Assembly (NCBI RefSeq): GCF_019049245.1
Contig: NZ_JAGMUK010000025.1
Location: 178,772-242,771 of the forward strand
Origin: Streptomyces sp. AC555_RSS877
Lineage (GTDB): Bacteria > Actinomycetota > Actinomycetes > Streptomycetales > Streptomycetaceae
Direction: 5' to 3'
DNA length: 64,000 nucleotides
Position 1 is the first letter of the stretch; every line of letters starts with the position of its first letter. The translations under genes and the position numbers were made by a program. Shown here one piece after another: positions 17,700 to 26,209 of the stretch. A model generated the notes under the pieces. That model worked only from the letters and a program-made list of their open reading frames with translations. It ran no database searches and was not told the origin of the DNA.

Positions 17700-19112
17700 A
17701 TGAGACGTGCCTACGCCGCACTGCTCGCCCTGTGCCTGGCGCTGCTCGGCGCCCTGGCCACCGCCGGCCCCGCCCAGGCCGCACCCCAGACCATCACCAA
17801 CGGCACCCAGTTCACGGACACGACGGGCAACCCCGTGCACGCCCACGGCGGCGGGGTCCTCAAGGTCGGCTCCTACTACTACTGGTTCGGTGAGAACCGC
17901 AACGCCGACAACACCTTCCGGTACGTGGACGCCTACCGCTCCACCGACCTGAAGAACTGGGAGTTCCGCAACCACGTCCTGACCGAGGCGACCGACCCCG
18001 AGCTGGCCACCGCCAACATCGAGCGGCCCAAGGTCATGTACAACGCGTCCACCGGCAAGTTCGTGATGTGGATGCACAAGGAGAACGGCACCGACTACAG
18101 CGAGGCCCGCGCCGCCGTCGCCGTCTCCGACACCGTCGACGGCAACTACACCTGGCGGGGCAGCTTCCGCCCGCTCGGCCAGCACATGTCCCGCGACATC
18201 ACGGTCTTCGTGGACACCGACGGCGCCGGCTACATGATCTCCGCCGCCCGCGAGAACTACGACCTGCACATCTACCGGCTGACCGCCGACTACACCGGCA
18301 TCGCGAGCCTGGTCGCCGACCCCTGGCACGGCGGCCACCGCGAGGCGCCGGCCCTGTTCAAGCGGGGCAACGTCTACTTCATGCTGACCTCGGGCGCGAC
18401 CGGCTGGAACCCCAACCAGCAGCAGTACGCGACGGCCACCTCGCTGTCCGGCCCCTGGTCGGCGATGACCAACGTCGGCGACTCGACGACGTACGGCTCG
18501 CAGACCGCGTTCGTCCTGCCCGTGCAGGGCAGTTCGGGCACGTCGTACCTCTACCTGGGCGACCGCTGGGGCAACTCCTTCGGCGGGACCGTCAACGACT
18601 CCCGGTACGTGTGGCTGCCGCTGAGCTTCCCCAGCTCGACCTCGATGTCCATGTCCTGGTCCCCGGAGGTCACCGTCGACACTGCGGCCGGCACGGTCAG
18701 CGGCACGAGTGCCACGTACAACACGCTGATCGCCCGGAACTCGGCCAAGTGCGCCGACGTGACGAGCCAGTCGCTGTGGCAGGGTGCCCAGATCAAGCAG
18801 TACGACTGCAACGGCGGCAACAACCAGAAGTACTGGTTCAAGCCTCTCTCCGGCGGCTACTACCAGCTGATGGTCAGGAGCAGTTCCCTGTGCGTGCAGG
18901 AGAACGCGAACACGGTCACGCAGGAGAACTGCAACACCTCCGCGACCAGTCAGCAGTGGTCGCTGACCACCAGCGGCTCGTACGTCACCGTAAAGGCCCG
19001 CACGAGCGGCGAGTGCCTGGACGTGAACGGCGCGTCCACCGCCAATGGTGCCTCGGTGATCACGTACACCTGCAACGGGGCGACCAACCAGCAGTGGACA
19101 CGCGGAACATGA
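17700..19112 (+). CDS. Secreted GH43 enzyme with CBM13, probable exo-beta-1,3-galactanase
   Basis: A 470-residue exported protein with a Sec signal (cleavage after AQA near residue 28). Residues about 30-330 form a GH43-type propeller resembling the exo-beta-1,3-galactanase subgroup (AHGGGVLKVGSYYYWFGEN, NIERPKVMYN, MSRDITVFVDTDG). Residues about 345-470 are a ricin-type CBM13: three units with alternating Cys pairs and QW-type motifs (NQKYWF, SQQWSL, NQQWTR). ATG 17700 lies one base after the upstream GH43 stop, so the two are one operon. By subgroup it would trim galactose from the beta-1,3-galactan backbone of arabinogalactan, with its product or substrate bound by the CBM13. Confidence 0.85.
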   Translation: MRRAYAALLALCLALLGALATAGPAQAAPQTITNGTQFTDTTGNPVHAHGGGVLKVGSYYYWFGENRNADNTFRYVDAYRSTDLKNWEFRNHVLTEATDPELATANIERPKVMYNASTGKFVMWMHKENGTDYSEARAAVAVSDTVDGNYTWRGSFRPLGQHMSRDITVFVDTDGAGYMISAARENYDLHIYRLTADYTGIASLVADPWHGGHREAPALFKRGNVYFMLTSGATGWNPNQQQYATATSLSGPWSAMTNVGDSTTYGSQTAFVLPVQGSSGTSYLYLGDRWGNSFGGTVNDSRYVWLPLSFPSSTSMSMSWSPEVTVDTAAGTVSGTSATYNTLIARNSAKCADVTSQSLWQGAQIKQYDCNGGNNQKYWFKPLSGGYYQLMVRSSSLCVQENANTVTQENCNTSATSQQWSLTTSGSYVTVKARTSGECLDVNGASTANGASVITYTCNGATNQQWTRGT

Positions 19113-19124
19113 TGCTCTGTCAGG

Positions 19125-20804
19125 TCAGACCAGCAGGTCGATCGCGTCGATCGCCGTGCCCGCGCTGAGGTAGGAGGTCGTCCCCGATCCGCTCACCACG
19201 TTGATCTTCAGCACGTTGTACTGGCTGGTGTCAGTGAGCCAGGCACTCGCCGGAACGCTGTAGGTGAACGTGTGGTTGTTCCCCCGGTAGGACCCGTTGG
19301 TCAGCGACCGGGTGTTCGGCTGGGTGGGCGGGGAGGGGATGGCCGACGTCCAGGCGTTGACGACGACCTGCGGCCGGCCGTTGGCGTAGGCCGTCGTCAC
19401 GCCGATCCGCAGGGTGTGTGCGGCGGCGGCCTGGGCCGCGGTCAGCTTGAAGTACACCAGCAGACCGCTGTTGACGTCCTTCCAGAGGTAGCAGGGGAAG
19501 GCGGACGTCTCGCTGCCGCTGCCGATCACCACGTTGCCGGTCCAGGAGGCGGCCCGGACGTCGGACGGGTGCGCGTACGTCATCAGACCGGCGTTCTTGA
19601 AGCCGCTCGGCGTGCCGTTCCAGTCGTTGATCCGCCAGATGGCGTTCGCGTTGGACGGGTCGTTCGTGGAGGGGATCGCGATCGAGTTGAGGGTCGTCGT
19701 ACCGCCCGCGGACACGGTCACCTGTGTACTGTATACAGCCAGCTCGCCCTTGTGGACGGTCAGCGTGTACGTCCCCGGCAGCACCCCGCCGATCGAGAAG
19801 TAACCGTCGGACGCCCGCGCCGAACCCCAGTACTGTGCCGCCGAGTTGGCGATCCCGACCGTGTACGGGTGCGCCGTGTTCCGTCCCGTGATGCCGACCC
19901 CCGCGACCCGGCCCCGGCCGCTCGCGCCGACGTATCCCGAGATGCCGAGCGAGTCGGCCCAGGAGGTGGTGAGCGTGCCCGGGAACAGCGACGAGGAGGG
20001 CGCTCCGCCGTCCGTGAAGGAGACGACGTACGGGCCCTGGAGACCGAAGCGCTGGTCCTCGGTCTGGTTCTGGCCGTAGTACAGGATCTCGTACAGGCCG
20101 CCGCCGTCCGCGCTCTGGTGGCGCAGCAGCGAGCGGTAGAACGGACCGCCGGAGGCCTTCTCGTGGTTGCTGCGGACGATCCACAGGCCGACGCTGCCGG
20201 TCGTCCAGCCGACGTAGTCGTAGTCCATGACCCGCAGCTTCGAATAGTGCTTCGAGCGGGTCTGGCCGTCGGACTTCGCGAACACGTCCGAGGCCTCGAT
20301 GGTGCTGTTCGTGTACGTGTAGGAGTCGGGCTCGTCGTTGAGGAAGAGGCCCTTCTTCACGCGCAGGATGTAGCGGGTCGCGGAGACGGACGTGTCGGCC
20401 TTGTTGGTCCACAGGTAGACGTTGTTCTCGCCGCTGCGGGCCGCGTAGTAGTGCTTCAGCGTGCCGTACGCGACGGAGATCAGGATCGTCGTACCGGACT
20501 GCCTGATGCTCACGGTGGAGGCGCCGAGGCCGGACTCGATGTGCGAGTTCATGCCGCCGTAGCCCTGGTACTCCACGCCGCGGTAGACGAGCGAGGTCAG
20601 GTCGCCGTTGGTCTTGCTGACCTTGAAGACGAGGTTGGCACCGGTGTCGACGACGTAGTTCGACCCGTCGTCGGTGTAGCCGAAGGCCGCGGCGGACGCG
20701 GTCTGGGCGAGCGGGCCGGTGAGGGCGGCCGTACCGGCGGCGGCCGCGGCGGAGAGGACGAAGGTACGGCGTCGGACCGGTCTGTTGTTCGCGGTTCCGG
20801 ACAT
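19125..20804 (-). CDS. Secreted rhamnogalacturonan lyase, PL4 family
   Basis: A 559-residue exported protein. The ATG at 20804 has a strong GGAGGC site; longer readings run through the divergent CE12 gene. A Tat-like signal (RRRTFVLSAAAAAG) precedes a catalytic beta-super-sandwich (about 40-330, with FVKVS-like LVFKVSKTNGDLTSL and the KHYSKLRVMDYDYVG stretch), then an Fn3-like middle domain (ISGYVGASGRGRVAGVGI, GVLPGTYTLTVHKGELAVY) and a C-terminal carbohydrate-binding jelly-roll. This three-domain order is that of PL4 rhamnogalacturonan lyases, which cut the Rha-GalA backbone of RG-I. It converges on the GH43/CBM13 gene with only 12 bp between the stops and is divergent from the CE12 esterase. 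Confidence 0.9.
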   Translation of the reverse strand: MSGTANNRPVRRRTFVLSAAAAAGTAALTGPLAQTASAAAFGYTDDGSNYVVDTGANLVFKVSKTNGDLTSLVYRGVEYQGYGGMNSHIESGLGASTVSIRQSGTTILISVAYGTLKHYYAARSGENNVYLWTNKADTSVSATRYILRVKKGLFLNDEPDSYTYTNSTIEASDVFAKSDGQTRSKHYSKLRVMDYDYVGWTTGSVGLWIVRSNHEKASGGPFYRSLLRHQSADGGGLYEILYYGQNQTEDQRFGLQGPYVVSFTDGGAPSSSLFPGTLTTSWADSLGISGYVGASGRGRVAGVGITGRNTAHPYTVGIANSAAQYWGSARASDGYFSIGGVLPGTYTLTVHKGELAVYSTQVTVSAGGTTTLNSIAIPSTNDPSNANAIWRINDWNGTPSGFKNAGLMTYAHPSDVRAASWTGNVVIGSGSETSAFPCYLWKDVNSGLLVYFKLTAAQAAAAHTLRIGVTTAYANGRPQVVVNAWTSAIPSPPTQPNTRSLTNGSYRGNNHTFTYSVPASAWLTDTSQYNVLKINVVSGSGTTSYLSAGTAIDAIDLLV

Positions 20805-20882
20805 GGGGGTGCCTCCTTCAGTTGGTGTGGGGGTCGGGTGCCGGGGCCTGCCCGGCGATCCTGGTTGGCAGAGTGACAGTTG

Positions 20883-20962
20883 AATCGATTTCGCGAAAGG
20901 GCTTTCGCTGCTCTCGAGTTGGCAATCATGTGAAAACGATCCAAGGACTAGAAAGCGCTTGC
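20883..20962. promoter_or_regulatory. Shared operator region between PL4 and CE12 genes
   Basis: Several palindromic or LacI/cre-like sites lie in this 80 bp. AATCGATT is at 20883-20890. GCGAAAGGGCTTTCGC is at 20893-20908, with 7 bp arms and only the centre unmatched. TGAAAACGATCC starts at 20931, and GAAAGCGCTTGC is at 20951-20962. The block sits between the divergent starts at 20804 and 21027, so one regulator could control both pectinolytic genes. No regulator gene is adjacent, so the protein may be encoded elsewhere. Confidence 0.5.
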
Positions 20963-21026
20963 CAGGAGCGGTACGGTCCAGCCGCCAGGCCTTGTCGCCC
21001 TGCCGCAGGACCCTCGGAGGAGCCGA

Positions 21027-22070
21027 ATGAGACGTTTCAACCTCGCCGTGCTGGCGGCGCTGACCCTGAGCGCCACAGTGATCGCCGTACCCGCCCAGGC
21101 GCACGGCGGTCAGCGCCCCCTGGGCATCGACCACTGCACCGCCACCGCCTGCCACTTCGACCTCCCGCCCGGCACCTACGACGTGTTGGTCCTCCTCGGC
21201 GGCGACGCCGGGTCGAGCACGAGCATCGCCGGCGAGACCCGGCGCTCCATGCTCCCCGAGACCACCGTCGCGGCCGGCGAGCGGGTCGCCCGCAGCTTCA
21301 CCGTGAACGTCCGTACCCCCGAGGGCGAGCCGACCGGACCCGCTGGCACCCCCGGCCTGGACCTCGTACTGGGCGGCACGGCGCCCGCGCTCGCCGACAT
21401 CAAGGTCACCACCACCCGGCACGCCCGCCAGATCTTCCTCGTCGGCGACTCCACGGTCTGCGACCAGCCCGGCGACCCGTACTCCGGCTGGGGCCAGCAA
21501 CTGCCCCAGTACCTCCGCAAGGGCGTGTCCGTCGCCAACTACGCCGATTCCGGCGAGAGTACGGTGACGTATCTGGGGAACCCCCAGTTGTGGGCCACCG
21601 TCCAACCGCAGATCCGCCGCGGTGACCTGGTCCTGATCCAGCTCGCCCACAACGACAAGACGACGGACGAGGCGACCTACCGGGCGAACCTGGAGGCTCT
21701 GGTGGCGGGCGTACGGGAGAAGGGCGGCAAGCCGGTCCTCGTCACCCCGATCGTGCGCCGCTGGTTCAACTCCGACGGCACCCTGAACAACGGCACCGCG
21801 CTCCTGGTCAACGGCCTCGGTGTGAACCATCCCGAGGTCGTCCGCTCGGTCGCCGCCGCCGAGGACGTCCCGCTGATCGACCTGACGGCGAAGACGAAGG
21901 CGGTCGTGGAGTCGCTCGGGGTCGAGGGCTCCAAGGCGCTGTACCTCTACAACGAGAAACGGGACAACACGCACACATCCGCCCACGGCGCGACCGTGTA
22001 CGCGCAACTGGTCCGTGACGAACTCGTCGCCCAGCATCTGGTGCCCAAGGGCCTGGTGCGGGTGTCATAG
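21027..22070 (+). CDS. Secreted rhamnogalacturonan acetylesterase, CE12 (SGNH) family
   Basis: A 347-residue exported protein with a Sec signal ending near AQAHG. Residues 135-347 form an SGNH hydrolase of the CE12 type: nucleophile S142 in VGDST, glycine block in YADSGEST, N209 in LAHND and the Asp-His pair D313/H316 in RDNTHTSAHG. The N-terminal 100 residues are an extra beta domain found in CE12 proteins of actinobacteria. The family removes acetyl groups from galacturonic acid of RG-I, which lets the divergent PL4 lyase act. A 9 bp stem-loop follows the stop. Confidence 0.92.
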   Translation: MRRFNLAVLAALTLSATVIAVPAQAHGGQRPLGIDHCTATACHFDLPPGTYDVLVLLGGDAGSSTSIAGETRRSMLPETTVAAGERVARSFTVNVRTPEGEPTGPAGTPGLDLVLGGTAPALADIKVTTTRHARQIFLVGDSTVCDQPGDPYSGWGQQLPQYLRKGVSVANYADSGESTVTYLGNPQLWATVQPQIRRGDLVLIQLAHNDKTTDEATYRANLEALVAGVREKGGKPVLVTPIVRRWFNSDGTLNNGTALLVNGLGVNHPEVVRSVAAAEDVPLIDLTAKTKAVVESLGVEGSKALYLYNEKRDNTHTSAHGATVYAQLVRDELVAQHLVPKGLVRVS

Positions 22071-22073
22071 ACC

Positions 22074-22109
22074 CCTGGGGCGCTCCGACCGGAACCGGGG
22101 CGCCCCAGG
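22074..22109 (+). terminator. Stem-loop after CE12 gene
   Basis: CCTGGGGCG (22074-22082) pairs perfectly with CGCCCCAGG (22101-22109) across an 18-base loop, immediately after the CE12 stop and directly in front of the MITE-like repeat. Confidence 0.7.
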
Positions 22110-22111
22110 CT

Positions 22112-22278
22112 TAGGGGTCCTTTCACTATGCCCGTCCGGGTCGCGCGGCCTGGCACCGCACCTCGCCGCGTTGCCGAAACGCCCACGTGGCTCCGCCACG
22201 AGGACGCTCCGGCGCCTTGCGATGCACGGCACCAGACCACGCGACCTGATCGGACGCTCATAGTGAAAGGACCCCTTA
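22112..22278. mobile_element. MITE-like hairpin repeat, copy 1
   Basis: About 167 bp bounded by inverted ends AGGGGTCCTTTCACTATG (22113-22130) and its exact complement (22259-22276). Pairing continues inwards: the CGTCCG..GGTCGCG..CTGG segment matches the complement of the right side with small gaps, and the apex CGTGGC-TCC-GCCACG closes the structure, so the entire element is one long hairpin. A second copy lies at 32335-32538. There is no transposase gene inside. The ends may include a short target duplication (TTA or TA). It occupies the whole gap between the CE12 terminator and the DUF2264 gene, ending 45 bp before that start. Confidence 0.8.
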
Positions 22279-22322
22279 GGCCGATTCGAGTCGAGCAAGC
22301 ACACCCCGCACGAAAGAGACCC

Positions 22323-24020
22323 ATGCAGCTGCCTCCCGACGACCGCACCCTCAGCCCGCTCACCGGCTGCACCCGCGCCCACTGGGAGGCGGCGGCCGAC
22401 GCCCTGCTCGCGGCCGTCGAGCCGTACGCCACCGAGGACCGCGCCCTCTACCACTTCCCCGGCGGCCACGAGAGCTGGTCGGGAACCCTCTCCGACGGCC
22501 TGGAGGGCTACGCCCGCACCCTGCTGCTGGCAGCCTTCCGCCGCGACGAGACCGCCCTGGAACGCTACGCCGACGGGCTCGCCGCGGGCGTGTCGGGCGT
22601 CTGGCCGCGCATCGAGGACCGCAGCCAGCCGCTCGTCGAGGCCGCGTCGATCGCCCTCGCGCTCAGGCTGACCCGGCAGCTGCTGTGGGACCGCCTGGAC
22701 GAGGGCGTGCGCCAGCGGGCGGCGGCCTGGCTCGGCGACGCGCTCACCGCCGAGGCCTGGCCCTGCAACTGGGAGCTGTTCCCCGTCACGGTCGGCGGCT
22801 TCCTCCAGGAGATCGGCCACGAGACCGACGCGTCCCGCAAGGCGATCGACAACGGCCTGGAACGCATCGAACAGTGGTACGTCCGCGACGGCTGGTACAC
22901 CGACGGCGACGGCCGCAAGTTCGACTACTACAACGGCTGGGCCATGCACCTCTACCCGGTGCTGCACGCCTGGCTCGCCGACGACGACCGGCTCCTGGAC
23001 CTCTACGGCGGCCGCCTGGAACGCCACCTCGCCGACTACGCCCGCCTGTTCGGCGGCGACGGCGCCCCGTTGCACCAGGGCCGCTCCCTGACGTACCGCT
23101 TCGCGACGACCGCCCCGCTGTGGCTCGGCGCGATGACCGGCCGTACGCCGCTGGCACCGGGGGAGACGCGGCGGCTGGCCTCCGGTGCGCTGAAGTACTT
23201 CCTGGACCGGGACGCGGTCGACTCGCGCGGCCTGCTCACCCTCGGCTGGCACGGGCCCGACCCGGCCGTCCTGCAGGGCTATTCGGGCCCCGCCTCCCCG
23301 TACTGGGCCAGCAAGGGCTTCCTCGGGCTCCTCCTGCCGCCGGACCACGAGGTGTGGACCGCCGCCGAAGAACCGGGCCCGGCCGAGCGGTCCGACGCCG
23401 TGACGTCGATCGCCGCCCCCAACTGGCTGCTGCAGTCCACGCGTTCGGACGGGCTCGTCCGCCTCCACAACCACGGCAGCGAGGACGTCCGCTACGACCC
23501 GTACTACACGCGCCTCGCCTACTCGACGGTGACGACGCCTTCACCGTCGTACGACAACAGCGTGATCGTCGGCGACGACCCGAGCCGTACCGGGATCGAG
23601 CCCCTGGGCGTCGGCGACGGCTGGGTGGCCTCGCGGCACACGGCGGGCGGGGGAGCGCGGGTGACCAGCGTGGTGCTCGCGCGCGGGGTGAGCGAGGTGC
23701 GGGCGCATCTCGTGTCGGGTGCCGCGCCGGGGACCGCGGTGCGGGTCACCGGGTGGGTGGCAGGCGACGGGGTGCGCGCCGAACTGGTGCCCGTGGTCGG
23801 CCTGGACGACGAGCTCACGGGTGTCACCGGGGACGGCGGCACCCTGTTCGTCGCGCTGGCCCGGCTCACCGCCGAGCCGGACCCCGTACCGCTGGGGGAG
23901 ACGGTGAGCGTACGGACGGACGCGGCAGGGGAGTTGACGGTCCGGTGGAGCGAGGGGCCCGAGACACGGGTGCGGCTGGACGAGTCCGCCGTACGCGTCG
24001 AGTCCCGCCCGGCCGGATGA
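22323..24020 (+). CDS. DUF2264-family protein
   Basis: A 565-residue protein without a signal peptide. It has the helical-toroid character and motifs of the DUF2264 family (GTLSDGLEGYART, PCNWELFPVTVGGFL, YNGWAMHLYPVLHAW, GYSGPASPYWASKGFLGLLLP) and a beta-rich C-terminal domain from about residue 370. The family is found with pectin-degradation genes and is thought to act on carbohydrate, but no catalytic role is established to my knowledge. ATG 22323 follows the MITE-like repeat; upstream codons in frame belong to that repeat and are rejected. It stands beside PL4 and CE12 genes, so a step in RG-I oligosaccharide breakdown is plausible. Confidence 0.85.
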   Translation: MQLPPDDRTLSPLTGCTRAHWEAAADALLAAVEPYATEDRALYHFPGGHESWSGTLSDGLEGYARTLLLAAFRRDETALERYADGLAAGVSGVWPRIEDRSQPLVEAASIALALRLTRQLLWDRLDEGVRQRAAAWLGDALTAEAWPCNWELFPVTVGGFLQEIGHETDASRKAIDNGLERIEQWYVRDGWYTDGDGRKFDYYNGWAMHLYPVLHAWLADDDRLLDLYGGRLERHLADYARLFGGDGAPLHQGRSLTYRFATTAPLWLGAMTGRTPLAPGETRRLASGALKYFLDRDAVDSRGLLTLGWHGPDPAVLQGYSGPASPYWASKGFLGLLLPPDHEVWTAAEEPGPAERSDAVTSIAAPNWLLQSTRSDGLVRLHNHGSEDVRYDPYYTRLAYSTVTTPSPSYDNSVIVGDDPSRTGIEPLGVGDGWVASRHTAGGGARVTSVVLARGVSEVRAHLVSGAAPGTAVRVTGWVAGDGVRAELVPVVGLDDELTGVTGDGGTLFVALARLTAEPDPVPLGETVSVRTDAAGELTVRWSEGPETRVRLDESAVRVESRPAG

Positions 24021-24106
24021 CCCGCGGGTGAGCGCAGCGCGCCCGCCACGGCCGTGAACAGCCGTGCCGGCCTCCCGCGCCACGGGTGGCTGATCTTCTG
24101 CGGGCG

Positions 24107-24132
24107 CGCCCGCGGGCCGGCCCGCGGGCGCC
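24107..24132. terminator. Long perfect inverted repeat, bidirectional terminator
   Basis: GCGCCCGCGGGCC (24107-24119) is followed directly by its exact complement (24120-24132). It separates the DUF2264 gene from the convergent gene remnant and can fold on either strand. Confidence 0.7.
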
Positions 24133-24133
24133 C

Positions 24134-24394
24134 TCACGGCGTGACGCGGGCGATCCTCAGGCTCGTCGAGGCCGGCGACGCGCCGGTGAGCGCGGTCGCG
24201 TAGCTCGGCGTCACGGGCACGTACGCCCACATCAGCGTGCCGTCCTTCTGCACCGCGATGTCACCCGTCATCCGCGCCGCGACGACCTTGTCCGCGCTCT
24301 GGAACTTCCCGTTCCAGTCGATGAGCCGCAGATGCGTGCCCGTGAAGGTGCCCGTGCAGGTGCCGCTCGCGCACTTGGCGTTCTTCAGCATGAT
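24134..24394 (-). pseudogene. 3' remnant of a gene split by the IS200/IS605 element
   Basis: Eighty-six codons on the minus strand ending at 24134, reading IMLKNAKC, then CTGTFTGTHLRLIDWNGKF and a tail TSLRIARVTP. The 5' side stops at the left end of the insertion sequence. The matching piece lies on the other side at 26190-26243 and joins in frame (SWES then IML). The pattern (Gly/Thr-rich, TGDIAVQKDGT) looks like the C-terminus of a secreted beta-propeller or lectin-like protein. The parent family is not recognised. Confidence 0.7.
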
Positions 24395-24495
24395 CTAGCG
24401 CGGAACCCCGGGCGTTCACGCCCTGGAGGAAGCGCTTCTTAACGCTGCTCTGACCCGCGCGGGTGCACGGGTCTGCACTGTTGACCTGAGCCAGC

Positions 24496-24924
24496 TCAGG
24501 CGGGTCGTTTCTGGTTCTCGATGTACTCCTTGATGACGGCGAGCGGGGCGCCCCCGCACGAGGCGGCGAAGTAGGACGGCGACCAGAAGTGCTCGCCCCA
24601 CAGGTACTTGCGGATGTGGCCGGGGAACTCCTGCCGTAGGCGCCGGGCGGAGACACCCTTGAGGGAGCCTACGAGCCGGGAGATGGCGACCTTGGGCGGG
24701 TAGTGCACGAGCAGGTGGACGTGATCGCGTTCGCCGTTGAACTCCCGCAGCTCCGCGCCGAAGTCGGTGCACACGTCGCGCATGACCTCTTCGCAGCGCC
24801 GAAGGATCTCGTCGGTGAATGGTCCGCGCCGGTACTTGGGAGTGAAGACCAAGTGCGCGTGGAGGGTGTAGACGACGCTACGGCCCCTGCGGATATCGGG
24901 GTTTGGCTCCCAGCGTGGTGACAT
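24496..24924 (-). CDS. tnpA: IS200-type Y1 transposase TnpA
   Basis: A 142-residue HUH single-strand transposase. The metal-binding HUH motif is H68-V-H70 in RDHVHLLV and the nucleophile tyrosine is Y134 in IKEYIENQ. Length and motif spacing are normal, so the protein should be active. It acts as a dimer on the hairpin ends of its element. It is divergent from tnpB with only 23 bp between the starts, and the common promoter lies in that gap or within the 5' ends. Confidence 0.95.
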   Translation of the reverse strand: MSPRWEPNPDIRRGRSVVYTLHAHLVFTPKYRRGPFTDEILRRCEEVMRDVCTDFGAELREFNGERDHVHLLVHYPPKVAISRLVGSLKGVSARRLRQEFPGHIRKYLWGEHFWSPSYFAASCGGAPLAVIKEYIENQKRPA

Positions 24925-24947
24925 AGATCAATGCTACGATCACGCCC

Positions 24948-26105
24948 GTGAAGATCGTGACGCAGGTCAAACTCACACCGGATGCCGTGCAGGCATTCGT
25001 GCTTGAGCGCACCCTGCGCACGGTCAATGACGCCGCGAACTGGGTGTCGCAGGTGGCGTTCGAACACGGCGTGTCGCGTGAGTACGAGCTGCGCAAGCAC
25101 ACCTACGCCGAACTCAAAGCCCGTGGGCTGGGAGCTCAGGCCGCGCAACACGTCATCAAGAAGGTGCGCGACTCGTACACCACGCTCAAGGCCAACATCC
25201 GGGCCGGGAACCTCGGCAAGGAAGGCTCCAAGCGTCGCCGCAAGGCCGAGTCCAAGCCGATCACCTTTCGCCCCGAGGCCGCCCAGCCGTATGACGACCG
25301 GTGTCTGAGCTGGCAGTACGACCAGCAGACCGTGTCCATCTGGACCGTGGACGGCCGGGTCAAGAACGTGCCGTTCGTGTGCTCCCCGGACGCGCTCAAG
25401 ATGCTCCAGGCGCACCGGCAGGGCGAATCCGACCTGATCGAGCGCGACGGCGTATTCTACCTCGTCGCCACCTGTGACGTGACCGAGGCCGAGCAGTACG
25501 AGCCGGACGGCTTCATCGGCGTGGACCTCGGGATCGAGAACATCGCCACCGCCTCCACCGGCTACCTCGCCGCCGGGCGGGGGCTCAACCGGTACCGCAA
25601 GCGACAGCTTGCCCTGCGGGCCAAGCTCCAGAAGAAGCGCACCAAGAGCGCCAAGCGGCGGCTCAAGGCCCGTGCCCGCAAGGAAGCGCGGCACGCCGCG
25701 AACACCAACCACATCATCTCCAAGACGATCGTGACCGAGGCTGAACGCACCGGACGCGGCCTGTCCCTCGAAGAACTCAAGGGCATCCGCAACCGGGTAC
25801 GGCTCCGCAAGCCCCAACGGGTCGCACTCCACTCCTGGGCCTTCGCCCAGCTCGGAGACTTCATCGTCTACAAGGCCAAGCGGGCCGGGGTGCCCCTGGT
25901 CTTCGTTGATCCCGCGTACACGTCGCAGACGTGCGCCGAGTGCGGCCACGTCGACAAGCGAAACCGTGTCGACCAGGGGCTTTTCATCTGCCGGGGGTGC
26001 GGGGTCGTTGCCCACGCCGACCGGAATGCTTCCCACAACATCGCCACCCGTGGCGAGATCGCGTGGAATGCGGGGCGTGAGTCACGCGTCCCTGCCACCC
26101 CATAG
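24948..26105 (+). CDS. tnpB: RNA-guided endonuclease TnpB
   Basis: A 385-residue TnpB beginning at a GTG (VKIVTQVKLTPD). All RuvC residues are visible: D193 in GVDLGIENIA, E275 in LSLEELKGIR and D358 in AHADRNASHNIA. The zinc ribbon is complete, with C329/C332 (CAECGH) and C348/C351 (CRGCG). By family it cuts DNA next to a short TAM under the guidance of a right-end RNA, which favours retention of the element after excision. Length is typical of compact IS605 TnpB. No degeneration seen. Confidence 0.95.
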   Translation: MKIVTQVKLTPDAVQAFVLERTLRTVNDAANWVSQVAFEHGVSREYELRKHTYAELKARGLGAQAAQHVIKKVRDSYTTLKANIRAGNLGKEGSKRRRKAESKPITFRPEAAQPYDDRCLSWQYDQQTVSIWTVDGRVKNVPFVCSPDALKMLQAHRQGESDLIERDGVFYLVATCDVTEAEQYEPDGFIGVDLGIENIATASTGYLAAGRGLNRYRKRQLALRAKLQKKRTKSAKRRLKARARKEARHAANTNHIISKTIVTEAERTGRGLSLEELKGIRNRVRLRKPQRVALHSWAFAQLGDFIVYKAKRAGVPLVFVDPAYTSQTCAECGHVDKRNRVDQGLFICRGCGVVAHADRNASHNIATRGEIAWNAGRESRVPATP

Positions 26106-26209
26106 GGGTGTCTGGACGGAGGAGTCCACCCCAGCAGCCAGCTGGGCACTACCTCCAAGCCCGGTCCTTTAGGGCCGGGTCAAGTTGACGGACTCCCAGG
26201 ACAGCAGCA
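26040..26209 (+). ncRNA. Putative omega/reRNA of the TnpB, with guide at its 3' end
   Basis: In this family the guide RNA is made from the 3' end of tnpB and the right end of the element. Here the region holds three stem-loops: GGGGTG/CACCCC with inner GGAC/GTCC starting at 26105, CCAGC/GCTGG near 26131, and CCCGGTCC/GGGCCGGG ending at 26179. The guide would start at 26190 with GGACTCCCAGGACAGC, which is the flank of the interrupted gene. Extent of the RNA is inferred from the family, not seen directly. Confidence 0.5.

Larger units (their letters stand above)
24395..26189. mobile_element. IS200/IS605-family insertion sequence, apparently intact
   Basis: About 1.8 kb with a divergent tnpA (minus) and tnpB (plus). 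The left end has a hairpin GGGCG-TTCA-CGCCC at 24410-24423. The right end has stem-loops, the last being CCCGGTCC-TTTA-GGGCCGGG (26160-26179), then GTTGAC at the boundary. There are no inverted terminal repeats, as expected for the single-strand mechanism. Boundaries were set by rejoining the interrupted reading frame (24394 to 26190), uncertain by one base. The left flank ends in CATGAT, a likely target/TAM of the ATGAT or TTGAT type. Confidence 0.88.

Noticed and set aside
20805..22037. Extension of the PL4 gene upstream to 22037
   Set aside because: It would run antisense through the entire CE12 gene; the ATG at 20804 has a strong RBS and a signal peptide.
24425..24440. GAAGCGCTTC palindrome as another cre-like operator
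   Set aside because: It lies within the left end of the IS200/IS605 element, where hairpins have another role, and no gene promoter is nearby.
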